From contig NZ_JAUSXL010000002.1 of NCBI RefSeq assembly GCF_030815975.1, forward strand, positions 1,922,001 through 1,986,000: DNA of 64,000 bases. Reading direction: 5' to 3'. Positions 41,659 through 50,009 of the stretch are shown here, piece after piece; the stretch's first letter is position 1; each line of letters begins with the position of its first letter. The DNA is from Variovorax paradoxus (lineage in GTDB: Bacteria; Pseudomonadota; Gammaproteobacteria; Burkholderiales; Burkholderiaceae_C). Under the pieces are notes generated by a model. It ran no database searches and was not told the DNA's origin. It saw only the letters and a list, made by a program, of their open reading frames with translations. The position numbers were made by a program, and so were the translations under genes.

Positions 41659-42432
41659 TCAGATCGCGTCGATCACTAGCTTCTTGCCATCGAGGCGTAT
41701 CTGGGCCGGCTTGCCGAGCACCGGGTCCGGCAGCGGCACTTCATTGGTGCGATAAATGCCCGCGATGGCCACGAGCTGCGCTTCCATGCAGGTCGAGAAG
41801 ATGCGCGCCTCGGTGTTGCCGCGCGCGCCGGCAATGGCCTTGCCCCGCAGCGGCGCGTAGACGTGCACGTTGCCGTCGGCAATGACCTCGGCGCCGAAGC
41901 TCACCACCGCGGTCACCACCACGTCGCCGCCGCGGGCGTAGACCTGCTGGCCCGACCGCAGCGGCTTGTCGATCAGCAGGGTGCCGTTGGCCGGCACCGG
42001 CACTTCGCGCACGATCTGCGGCGCTTCGCTGGCGTGCGCCGGCGAAGCGGCCGGCGGTGCCGGGGAGCGCGGCGCGGGCGCCGCCGGCATGGCCGTGAGC
42101 GACAGGCCGGCCGCGCGGGCCGCCGCATTCTGGGCGTCGTTGCCCCCGCGCACCGCAATGGGCTGCGTCTGGTGGCGCGCCAGCAGGCCGCGCAGCGCCG
42201 CGAAGTCGAGCTCGGCGGGTTCCTCGCCGCCCTCTTCGTCCGGCTGCAGCTGCGAGAGGTCGATGACCACCGGCTCCTGCTCGAAGAAATCGGGCGAGTC
42301 GGCCAGCTGAGCGTCGAGGGCCTCGGCCAGCACGGCCAGATCGGCCGTCTTGAGGATCACTGCAATCAGCGGCAGCGTGGCGCTCTTGAATTCGAAAACC
42401 GCCTTGGTGCGCGCGGCGGAGACATCGGCCAT
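41659..42432 (-). CDS. minC: Septum-site inhibitor MinC
   Basis: A 257-residue MinC with N-terminal FtsZ-binding domain (FEFKSATLPLIAVILKTADL near 11), an Ala/Pro-rich linker around 125-150 and the C-terminal beta-helix (RSGQQVYARGGDVVVTAVVSFGAEV, GKAIAGARGNTEARIFS). It blocks FtsZ assembly away from midcell. First gene of minCDE; ATG 42432 is chosen. Confidence 0.95.
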   Translation of the reverse strand: MADVSAARTKAVFEFKSATLPLIAVILKTADLAVLAEALDAQLADSPDFFEQEPVVIDLSQLQPDEEGGEEPAELDFAALRGLLARHQTQPIAVRGGNDAQNAAARAAGLSLTAMPAAPAPRSPAPPAASPAHASEAPQIVREVPVPANGTLLIDKPLRSGQQVYARGGDVVVTAVVSFGAEVIADGNVHVYAPLRGKAIAGARGNTEARIFSTCMEAQLVAIAGIYRTNEVPLPDPVLGKPAQIRLDGKKLVIDAI

Positions 42433-42553
42433 TGGAAAACGTCGGTGCGAAAAGCGTTGAAGTCTAACGGGCGCGGGCTTCCGGCCAGTGACCGGCCCCC
42501 GCTTCAATCACCCCACAGAACATTTATTGCACGAGGTTTCACTTTTAAAAGGC

Positions 42554-43840
42554 TCAGGCGTTGCGCGATCTGCCGAGCAGTGCGTAAAGAATGATCGCGC
42601 CGAAAGTCGCGGTTCCGATGCCGCCGAGCGCGAAATCGCCGAACTTCAGCGTGAAGTCGCCGGTGCCGATGATCAGCGTGATGGCCGCCACGATCAGGTT
42701 CTTGTTCTGCGAGAAGTCGACCTTGTTGTCGACCCAGATCTTGGCGCCCGCAATGGCGATGAGGCCGAACACCACGATGCTCACGCCGCCCATCACCGGC
42801 AGCGGAATCGCCTGGATCAGCGCGCCGAACTTGGGACTGAAGCCCAGCACCAGCGCAATGAGCGCGGCCACCACGAACACCGCCGTCGAGTAGATGCGCG
42901 TGGCCGCCATCACACCGATGTTCTCGGCATAGGTGGTCACGCCGGTGCCGCCCGAGGCGCCGCTCACCACGGTGGCAATGCCGTCGCCGATGAAGGCGCG
43001 GCCGATGTACGGATCGAGGTTGCGGCCGGTCATGGCCGTGACCGCCTTCAGGTGGCCCAGGTTCTCGGCCACCAGGATGATCGCCACGGGCGCGATCAGC
43101 AGCATGGCATTGGTGGTGAACACCGGCGCGGTGAAGGTCGGCATGCCTAACCAGGCCGCGTTGGCGATACCGCCCAGGTCCACCGGCTTGCCAAGGCCCA
43201 TGCCGTTGGTCAGCGCCGCATAGACCAGCGTGGCCAGGATCAGCCCGACCAGGATCAGCAACCGCTGCAGCATGCCGCGCGTGAACACCGCCACCAGCCC
43301 CACGCAGAGAAAGGTGACGGCCTGCATCCACGAATCGAAATTGCTGGCCGCCATGTTCTTGATCGGTACGCCCGCCAGGTTGAGCCCGATCACCGCCACC
43401 ACCGCGCCCGTGACCACCGGCGGCATGAAGCGCTCGATCCAGCCGGTGCCGATGGCCTGCACCAGCGCGCCGATCAGGATGTAGACCACCCCGCAGGCCA
43501 CGATGCCGCCCAGCGCCACCGCGATGTTGGCGTTGGCCCCCTTGCCCGCATAGCCGCTGGCCGCGATCACCACGCCGATGAACGCGAAGCTCGAGCCCAG
43601 GTAGCTGGGCACCTTGCCGCCGGTCACCAGGAAGAAGATCAGCGTGCCGATGCCGCTCATCAGAATGGCGATGTTGGGGTTGAAGCCCATGAGGATGGGC
43701 GCCAGCACCGTGGCGCCGAACATCGCGATCACGTGCTGCACGCCCATCGCGCCGGTCTGCAGCCAGGGCAGGCGTTCGTCGGGCGCGACCACGCGGCCCT
43801 CGGTGGCGGCGACTTCGCGCCAGCTGAACAGGTTGCTCAT
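42554..43840 (-). CDS. Uracil/xanthine permease, NCS2 family
   Basis: A 428-residue membrane transporter with about 14 hydrophobic segments. FGATVLAPILMGFNPNIAILMSGIG near 40 and the NCS2 signature region (GRAFIGDGIATVVSGASGGTGVTTYAENIGVM) identify a nucleobase:cation symporter of the UraA/RutG kind. Uracil is the most likely substrate. ATG 43840 is used. No pyrimidine genes are adjacent. Confidence 0.9.
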   Translation of the reverse strand: MSNLFSWREVAATEGRVVAPDERLPWLQTGAMGVQHVIAMFGATVLAPILMGFNPNIAILMSGIGTLIFFLVTGGKVPSYLGSSFAFIGVVIAASGYAGKGANANIAVALGGIVACGVVYILIGALVQAIGTGWIERFMPPVVTGAVVAVIGLNLAGVPIKNMAASNFDSWMQAVTFLCVGLVAVFTRGMLQRLLILVGLILATLVYAALTNGMGLGKPVDLGGIANAAWLGMPTFTAPVFTTNAMLLIAPVAIILVAENLGHLKAVTAMTGRNLDPYIGRAFIGDGIATVVSGASGGTGVTTYAENIGVMAATRIYSTAVFVVAALIALVLGFSPKFGALIQAIPLPVMGGVSIVVFGLIAIAGAKIWVDNKVDFSQNKNLIVAAITLIIGTGDFTLKFGDFALGGIGTATFGAIILYALLGRSRNA

Positions 43841-43928
43841 GAGTGGTTATCTCCTCGGTAGTTATGTTCCTGGGGGGCTTCTCTCGGCCCGCTGCCGCCC
43901 GTGTGCCGGGCGGGTTTTCTTGTCTTCG

Positions 43929-44351
43929 CTAGCGCGGCGGCAGCACCGCCATTGTGATGCGTGAGACGCAGGTCAATTCGCCTGCGTCGTTGGTCATGTC
44001 GATTTGCCACACCTGCGTGGTGCGCCCGCGGTGCACCGGCCGCGCGGTGCCCGTGACCCAGCCGCTGCTCGCGGAGCGGATGTGGTTGGCGTTGATGTCC
44101 AGCCCCACGGCCCGGTCGCCTTCGGGGGCCGAGTAGTGCGCGCCGCAGGAGCCCAAGGTTTCGGCCAGCACCACCGACACGCCGCCGTGCAGGATGCCGT
44201 AGGGCTGGCGCGTGCGCTCGTCCACCGGCACGCGGGCGCGGATGAAGTCGTCCCCCACCTCCAGGAATTCCATGCCCAGCGTGGACACGGCGGTGCCGAT
44301 GTGGTTGCGGGTCAGTGCCTCGACCGAGATTTCTTTTTTCCAGATACGCAT
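43929..44351 (-). CDS. Hotdog-fold thioesterase (PaaI/YbgC-like)
   Basis: A 140-residue hotdog-fold protein with YGILHGGVSVVLAETLGSCG near 60, the PaaI-type active-site segment, and GLDINANHIRSASSGWVTGTA near 90. It hydrolyses acyl-CoA, often aromatic. The frame is open 17 codons upstream; ATG 44351 begins at the domain. It is divergent from the AsmA-like gene. Confidence 0.88.
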   Translation of the reverse strand: MRIWKKEISVEALTRNHIGTAVSTLGMEFLEVGDDFIRARVPVDERTRQPYGILHGGVSVVLAETLGSCGAHYSAPEGDRAVGLDINANHIRSASSGWVTGTARPVHRGRTTQVWQIDMTNDAGELTCVSRITMAVLPPR

Positions 44352-44434
44352 TCGGTTTCTCCGGTGCAGGGTTTGGGAAACTATAGCGACGGGGGCTGAC
44401 AACGGCAGTCGCCTTTGCGTGCTAAGTTGGCCGG

Positions 44435-45769
44435 ATGAAACGCCCTGTCCGCCGTTGGCTCATTGGCATTGCCGCGGTCCTGCTGCTGGGCACCGGCGCG
44501 CTGGTGTGGGTGGCGGCCTCCCGCTTGCCAAGCGACGAGGAAGTGGCCGCGCGCATTGCCGAAGGTTTCGAGAAGCGCTTCGGCGTGGGCCTGCGGATCG
44601 GCGGCGCGCACTGGGCGCTGTGGCCCAGCCCCGTGCTGGTGCTGTCCGACGTGGCCACCGACCAGCCGCGCCCCGTCACGCTGCGCCGCATCACGGTCCA
44701 GCTCAAGCTGCGGGAGCTGCTGCGCCGGGTCATCGCCATCGACGAGGTCGAGATCGAAAGCCTGGTGCTGCCGCGCGACGCGGTGCGCGCGTTCCGCGGC
44801 AAGGGCCCCAAGCCGAAGGAGGGCGGCCACATCGTCGCGCTGCCCGTGCCCTGGACGCTGGCGCCCGTTCCGCTCGAAAAGCTGCGCTGGCGCGACCTGA
44901 GCTGGATCGACCGGCGCGGCGTCGCGCTGGCCTACGACGGAGAAATCACCTTCGATGCCGGCTGGCGTCCGCGCCAGCTGCGCATCGAGCGCGCCGGCGC
45001 GTCGCCGCCCGCACGGCTGCGCCTGGACCGCGCCGCCGGCCAGGACCGCTGGCGCACCCGCATCGACGTGGGCGGCGGCACGGCGAACGGCGTGACCTGG
45101 TTCGAGGCCTTGCCGGACGACCTGCTGCGCGTGTCGGCCGAGCTCGAGCCGCGGCAGGTGGACATCGAGGGCATGGTGCAGGCCTTCGGCCGGCGCAGCG
45201 CCGTGGCCGGCAGGTTCTCTGGCCGATCCACGCTGGTGGCCGAGGCCGGCGAGGTGGGCGCGCTGATGCGCAACTTGCGCACCCGCACCGCCTTCTCGGT
45301 CCAGCCCGCCACGCTCACGCGGCTGGACCTGGCCAAGGCCGTGACCACCGCGGGCATCAGCCGTGGCGGCACCACGCCGCTCGAGGAGCTCACCGGCGTT
45401 CTCGACACGCAGGGCACCGACGACGGCGTCGTGATGCGCTACACCGGGCTCAAGGCGCGCTCGGGCATGCTCACGGCCAGCGGCCACCTGCGGCTCTTCA
45501 ATCGCAAGCTGGACGGCGAGATGGCGGTGGACCTGGTCGACGGCGTGGTCGGCATGCCGCTCAAGATCGGCGGGACGATGAGCGAGCCCGAGGTGTCGCT
45601 GACCGGCGGCGCGCTGGCCGGCGCCGCGGTCGGCACCGCGCTGCTGCCCGGCGTGGGCACGGCCCTCGGCGCGCGGGCGGGGCAGCAGTTGGAAAAGCTC
45701 TTCGGCGCGGAAGAGCCGGCGAAGAGGAAAAAGCCGGCACCCCGCCAGGGGGCGCGGGCGTCGCCCTGA
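44435..45769 (+). CDS. AsmA-family-like envelope protein
   Basis: A 444-residue protein with an N-terminal membrane segment (residues 7-27) and an elongated periplasmic body. RIGGAHWALWPSPVLVLSDV near 52 resembles the AsmA N-terminal repeat, and LASGHLRLFNRKLDGEMAVDL-like strands occur near 345. The C-terminus is Gly/Ala-rich (LLPGVGTALGARAG) then Lys-rich. AsmA-like proteins are linked to lipid transport between membranes. Confidence 0.7.
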   Translation: MKRPVRRWLIGIAAVLLLGTGALVWVAASRLPSDEEVAARIAEGFEKRFGVGLRIGGAHWALWPSPVLVLSDVATDQPRPVTLRRITVQLKLRELLRRVIAIDEVEIESLVLPRDAVRAFRGKGPKPKEGGHIVALPVPWTLAPVPLEKLRWRDLSWIDRRGVALAYDGEITFDAGWRPRQLRIERAGASPPARLRLDRAAGQDRWRTRIDVGGGTANGVTWFEALPDDLLRVSAELEPRQVDIEGMVQAFGRRSAVAGRFSGRSTLVAEAGEVGALMRNLRTRTAFSVQPATLTRLDLAKAVTTAGISRGGTTPLEELTGVLDTQGTDDGVVMRYTGLKARSGMLTASGHLRLFNRKLDGEMAVDLVDGVVGMPLKIGGTMSEPEVSLTGGALAGAAVGTALLPGVGTALGARAGQQLEKLFGAEEPAKRKKPAPRQGARASP

Positions 45770-45794
45770 GGCGGGGCTGGGGTGCCGCTGCTTG

Positions 45795-47042
45795 CTATTC
45801 CAGCTCGTTGAACTGGACCACGCCTTCCTTCATGACCAGCGGAATGCGCTCGCCCTGCCCGAGCAGGCAGGACACATCGCGCAGCGGGTTGCCATCGACC
45901 ACCAGGATGTCGGCCAGCGCGCCCGGCACCAGGCGGCCCAGGCGGTCGGGCATGCCCAGCACCTCGGCGCCGACCACGGTGGCGCTCGCAATGGCTTCGG
46001 CCGGCGACAGCACCTCGGCGCGCAGGCGGAACTCGTCGCTCTGCAGCCGCTGCGATTCGCCCAGCAGGTCGGAGCCGAAGCCCATCTTCACGCCCGCCGC
46101 CTTGTAGATCTCCAGCGAGCGCAGGCCGGCCTCGCGCACGTCGGCCACCTTGGCCACGCTTTCCTTCGGCAGGCCTAGGCGCTCGCCCTCGTTGGCCAGC
46201 GCGTCGTAGGTGACCAGCGTCGGCACCACGTAGGCACCGCTCTGCGCCATCAGCGCCGCCGTGGGCGCATCGACGAGGTTGCCGTGCTCGATGGTGCGCA
46301 CGCCGCAGCGCACGGCCCGCGCAATGGCTGCTGCGGTGTAGGCGTGCGCCAGCACGTAGGTGCCGCGCGCCTCGGCCTCCTGCACGATGGCGCGGATCTC
46401 GTCCTCGCTGTAGCCGAAGGCGCCCACCGGGTCGGTCGGCGAGGCCACGCCGCCGGAGGCCATGATCTTGATCTGGTCCGCGCCCATCTGCAGTTCTTCG
46501 CGCACGGCCCTGCGCACCGCGTCGACGCCATCGACCACGCGCGCCAGCGCGCCGACGCGCACGCAGGTCGGGCAGCTCGCAGCGGGGTCGAGGAAGTCGG
46601 AGCGCGCCCGCATGTCGCCATGCCCGCCGGTCTGGCTCAGCGCGCGCCCGGAGACGAAGAGGCGCGGCCCTTGCGCCAGGCCGGACTCCACCGCCTGCTT
46701 GAACGCGAAGCCCGCGCCGCCCGCATCGCGCACCGTGGTGAACCCGCGGCGCAGCATGCCGCGCAGCATCGGCACGCTGCGCAGCGTGATGAGCACATTG
46801 GGCATGTGCACCTGCCGCGCGAGGTTGAGCTCCACCGCGATCACATGCACGTGCAGGTCGATCAGGCCGGGCATCAGGGTCTTGCCCTTCACGTCGATGA
46901 CCCGCGCGGCCTGGCTCTGGAGCGGCTTGTCGGAGACTTCGCGCACCACGCCTTCTTCGACCAGCACGTCGTGGCCTTCCAGCAGCTCGCCGCGCAGCGG
47001 ATCGAGCAGGTGGGCGTTCCTGAAAAGTACCGTGTTCGTCAT
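45795..47042 (-). CDS. Metal-dependent amidohydrolase
   Basis: A 415-residue amidohydrolase of the imidazolonepropionase/Xaa-Pro-dipeptidase-like group. Metal ligands are visible in GLIDLHVHV near 62, the Lys region QIKIMASGGV near 185, the His in VLAHAY and IEHGNL near 225-250, and Asp in GFGSDLLG near 305. It cleaves C-N bonds in small molecules. ATG 47042 overlaps the GAF gene stop by 4 bp. Substrate unknown; see the MFS transporter in the same operon. Confidence 0.87.
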   Translation of the reverse strand: MTNTVLFRNAHLLDPLRGELLEGHDVLVEEGVVREVSDKPLQSQAARVIDVKGKTLMPGLIDLHVHVIAVELNLARQVHMPNVLITLRSVPMLRGMLRRGFTTVRDAGGAGFAFKQAVESGLAQGPRLFVSGRALSQTGGHGDMRARSDFLDPAASCPTCVRVGALARVVDGVDAVRRAVREELQMGADQIKIMASGGVASPTDPVGAFGYSEDEIRAIVQEAEARGTYVLAHAYTAAAIARAVRCGVRTIEHGNLVDAPTAALMAQSGAYVVPTLVTYDALANEGERLGLPKESVAKVADVREAGLRSLEIYKAAGVKMGFGSDLLGESQRLQSDEFRLRAEVLSPAEAIASATVVGAEVLGMPDRLGRLVPGALADILVVDGNPLRDVSCLLGQGERIPLVMKEGVVQFNELE

Positions 47043-47548
47043 GCCATGGTCTCCCTGGTGTCCGGGGACAGCACGGCCGGCACCGCGAGCTGCGCGAACA
47101 GGCGCGCGAGTTCGATGTGCCGGGTGCCGTACCAGTTTTCCTCGTGCAGCATGTTGAGCGTGCCCAGCGTCTCGCCGCGCCAGCGCAGCGGAATGTTCAG
47201 CACGCTGCGGCAGCCCAGCGACACGATGAGCTCGTGGTCGTAGAACACGTCGCGCAGGTCTTCGGCATTGCGGCCGATGTAGGGCAGGCCGCGCTGCATC
47301 ACCTGCTGCATCCAGGGCGAATCGGTGATCGGCTTGCGCCCGCCCACCGGGTAGGCCTCGCGCATGTTGGTGTACACGCGCTCCGACTCGCGCTCTGCGC
47401 GGTGGTGGACCAGGATGGTGAACAGGCGATGGCCGATGGTCGCGGCCACCGCCTTGTCGAGCGCGTCGAAGGTGGCTTGCGGCTGCTGCGTGTCGGCATG
47501 GGCCTGCGCCACGGCGCAGAGTGATTCGGTCAAGGAGCTTTGCAACAT
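47039..47548 (-). CDS. GAF-domain protein in the amidohydrolase operon
   Basis: A 169-residue protein containing one GAF-like domain: LDKAVAATIGHRLFTILVHH, VYTNMREAYPVGG, and VSLGCRSVLNIPLRWRGETLGTLNMLHEEN. There is no output domain. It lies between an MFS transporter (11 bp) and an amidohydrolase (4-bp overlap), suggesting a small-molecule sensor, or a catalytic GAF enzyme, in the same pathway. Confidence 0.78.
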   Translation of the reverse strand: MLQSSLTESLCAVAQAHADTQQPQATFDALDKAVAATIGHRLFTILVHHRAERESERVYTNMREAYPVGGRKPITDSPWMQQVMQRGLPYIGRNAEDLRDVFYDHELIVSLGCRSVLNIPLRWRGETLGTLNMLHEENWYGTRHIELARLFAQLAVPAVLSPDTRETMA

Positions 47549-47559
47549 GGATGAACGGT

Positions 47560-48927
47560 TCAGGAAAGTTCGCTCGCCGCAATGTCTTCGAGCGAGCGGC
47601 CGCGCGTCGGAATGCCCATGAACGTGACGGCCGCCGCACCCAGCAGCAGCACCCCCGTCGTCATGCCGAACACGCCCGCAAAGCCCAGCGACGGATAGAC
47701 GAAGCCGACCAGGATCGGCGCGGTGATACCGCCGATGCGGCCGATGGCCGACGCCAGGCCGGAGCCGGTGGCGCGCACCTGGGTCGGGAACACCTCGGGC
47801 GTGTAGGCATAGACGCCCGCGTAAGTGCCGTTCATGAAGAACGAAAGCAGCACGCCGGCCAGCATGATCTGCCCGTCGCTGTGGGTGAACGCCAGCCCCA
47901 GCGCCGAGGCGCCGCCCAGCAGCATGTAGCTCACGATGGTGGCCTGGCGGCCGATGCGCTCGTTGAGCCATGCGGCTGAAAAGTAGCCCGGAATCTGCGC
48001 GATGTAGATCACCAGCGAATAGCCGAAGCTCTTGGTGATCGTCATGCCGTTCTGGATCAGCAGGCTCGGAATCCAGGTGAAGAACGAGTAGTAGCTGAAG
48101 GTGATCGACAGCCACATCAGCCAGGTCATGCTGCTGATGCGGATGAGCTTGCCGGACACCAGCGTCGCGTAGTTCTTCAGCAGCTTGCCGCGGCTCGCGC
48201 TGGGCGGCGGCGCGGCCACGTCCTGGGCGTTGAGCACGGGGAGGGCGTGGCCGCCTCGCACGTGGTCGGCTTCCATCGCATCCATGATCGCGTCCGCCTC
48301 GCCCAGCCGCCCCTGGCTTTCGAGCCAGCGCGGCGATTCCGGCAGCGCCCGGCGCCACCACAGCAAGAGCACCACGGGCAGCGCCGTGATGAAGATGACG
48401 ATGCGCCAGCCCTGCGGATGCGCCGGCACGATGAAGTAGCCCAGCAGGGCCGCGGCCACGAAGCCGAACGAGAAGAAGCCGGCCAGCGCACCCGTGAAGG
48501 TGCCCCGGTAGCGGCGCGCCACGAACTCCGACAGGTAGGGCGCGATGATCGCGCTCTCGGCCCCGGCGCCGAAGCCGGCCACGATGCGCAGCGCGAGGAA
48601 GAGCGTCCAGTCGTTGACCATGCCGCTGAACAGCGACGCCACGCAGTAGATCGCCAGCGCCGACATCATCACCTTGCGCCGCCCGATCAGGTCGCCGCAG
48701 GCACCGGCCACCAGCGCGCCGAAGAAGAAGCCGATGAAGTTCGCGCTGGCCAGCACGCCGATCTGCACGCTGCTCAGGCCCCAGTCGGTGCGCAGTACCG
48801 GCAGCACGAAGGCGATCACCGCGGCGTCCATCGCGTCGAAGGTGTAGCCGAGGCCTCCCATCAGCAGCAGCCGGCGGTGGAAGCCGGAGAAGGGCAGGCG
48901 CTCGATGCGAGCCGACAGCATGGTCAT
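47560..48927 (-). CDS. MFS transporter, aromatic-acid/sugar-like symporter
   Basis: A 455-residue major facilitator with 12 predicted helices. The loop 2-3 motif GDLIGRRKVMM, the loop 6-7 region PESPRWLESQGRLGEAD, and PEVFPTQVRATGSG near 365 are of the SP/AAHS kind (benzoate, niacin or sugar uptake). It is the first gene of the MFS-GAF-amidohydrolase operon and is divergent from a LysR gene. Likely takes up the amidohydrolase substrate. Confidence 0.88.
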   Translation of the reverse strand: MTMLSARIERLPFSGFHRRLLLMGGLGYTFDAMDAAVIAFVLPVLRTDWGLSSVQIGVLASANFIGFFFGALVAGACGDLIGRRKVMMSALAIYCVASLFSGMVNDWTLFLALRIVAGFGAGAESAIIAPYLSEFVARRYRGTFTGALAGFFSFGFVAAALLGYFIVPAHPQGWRIVIFITALPVVLLLWWRRALPESPRWLESQGRLGEADAIMDAMEADHVRGGHALPVLNAQDVAAPPPSASRGKLLKNYATLVSGKLIRISSMTWLMWLSITFSYYSFFTWIPSLLIQNGMTITKSFGYSLVIYIAQIPGYFSAAWLNERIGRQATIVSYMLLGGASALGLAFTHSDGQIMLAGVLLSFFMNGTYAGVYAYTPEVFPTQVRATGSGLASAIGRIGGITAPILVGFVYPSLGFAGVFGMTTGVLLLGAAAVTFMGIPTRGRSLEDIAASELS

Positions 48928-49001
48928 GTGGTTTACCTCGACGACGGGTTTCGATCAGGAACGCGGCATGGACGACGCGCCCGATCGTAGGATCGGCGGG
49001 A

Positions 49002-49019
49002 TATAACGACAAATTTATA
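49002..49019. promoter_or_regulatory. Candidate LysR-type binding site
   Basis: TATAACGACAAATTTATA lies in the 140-bp divergent gap between the MFS gene and the LysR gene. It has partly symmetrical TATA ends and a T-N11-A core, as in LysR-regulator sites, in an otherwise GC-rich background. Confidence 0.45.
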
Positions 49020-49067
49020 CTGGTAATTGTGTTTATAGAGCACATGAATGATTGGACGGCCGACTGA

Positions 49068-49985
49068 ATGAACTACCGCTCCGCCGACCTCAACCTGCTG
49101 AAGGTGTTCGAGGCCCTCATGACCGAAGGCAACGTCACGCGCGCCGCCCGCAAGCTGTCGCTCACCCAGCCCACGGTCAGCAATGCGCTGCGCCGCCTGC
49201 GCGAAACCTTCGACGATCCGCTGTTCGTGCGCAGCGGCGCGGGCGTCAACCCCACGCGGCGCGCCATCGACCTGTGGGAGCCGCTTTCGCAGTCGCTGCA
49301 TGCGATCCGCGGCACGCTGGAAGGAGAGCGCTTCGACGCCCTGCGCAGCACCGCGAGCCTCAGCATCGCGATGTCGGACTACGTGTCGAGCATCGTGGTG
49401 CCCCGGTTGGCCGCCACGCTGAGCAAGGCCGCGCCGTCGATGCAGATCCACGCCATCCCCAACACGCTGGTCGACTTCGACAAGGTGCTGGCGGACAACA
49501 AGGCCGACTTCGCGATCAGCGTCTACAACGAGGAAGTGCAGCGGCCGGCCTTCCTCAAGTCGAGGGCGCTGTGGTCGCCCGACTTCGTGTGCGTGCTGCG
49601 CACGGGCCATCCGCTGGCGCGCGCGGACAAGATCCCGCTGAAGAAATTCCTGGCCGCGCGCCATGTCGACGTGAGCCTGGTCGGCAAGACCATGCCGACC
49701 TACGACCTCTTCCTGCACAGCCGCGGATTGCAGCGCAACCTGGTCGCCACGGTGAACCACTACCACGCGGCCTATGAGGTGGTGCGCCGTTCCGACCTGA
49801 TCGCGGTGCTGCCGTGGTCCGGGCGCTTCGAGCCCACGCGCCTGGCCGGGCTGCGCCGGATGCCCGTGCCGCTCGACGCGCCGCCGCGCGTCATCGAGCT
49901 GTTCTGGCACCAGCGGCACGAGACCTCGGCGCTGCACCAGTGGCTCAAGAACATGCTGCTGGCGCAGTTCGAGCAGCCTTCCTGA
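49068..49985 (+). CDS. LysR-family transcriptional regulator
   Basis: A 305-residue regulator of the NodD/NahR/SyrM kind. The helix-turn-helix reads LLKVFEALMTEGNVTRAARKLSLTQPTVSNALRRLRETFDD, and the effector domain ends with IELFWHQRHETSALHQWLKN, typical of this branch. It probably controls the divergent MFS-GAF-amidohydrolase operon. Its 3' end faces the acyl-CoA ligase gene (24 bp). Confidence 0.9.
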   Translation: MNYRSADLNLLKVFEALMTEGNVTRAARKLSLTQPTVSNALRRLRETFDDPLFVRSGAGVNPTRRAIDLWEPLSQSLHAIRGTLEGERFDALRSTASLSIAMSDYVSSIVVPRLAATLSKAAPSMQIHAIPNTLVDFDKVLADNKADFAISVYNEEVQRPAFLKSRALWSPDFVCVLRTGHPLARADKIPLKKFLAARHVDVSLVGKTMPTYDLFLHSRGLQRNLVATVNHYHAAYEVVRRSDLIAVLPWSGRFEPTRLAGLRRMPVPLDAPPRVIELFWHQRHETSALHQWLKNMLLAQFEQPS

Positions 49986-50009
49986 ACTCGTGAGACCGCG
50001 GCGGGCCGA

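Noticed and set aside
43896..43918. GC-rich hairpin with a following TTTT as terminator
   Set aside because: The T run is on the plus strand where no gene ends; the flanking genes are on the minus strand, so a role is not supported.
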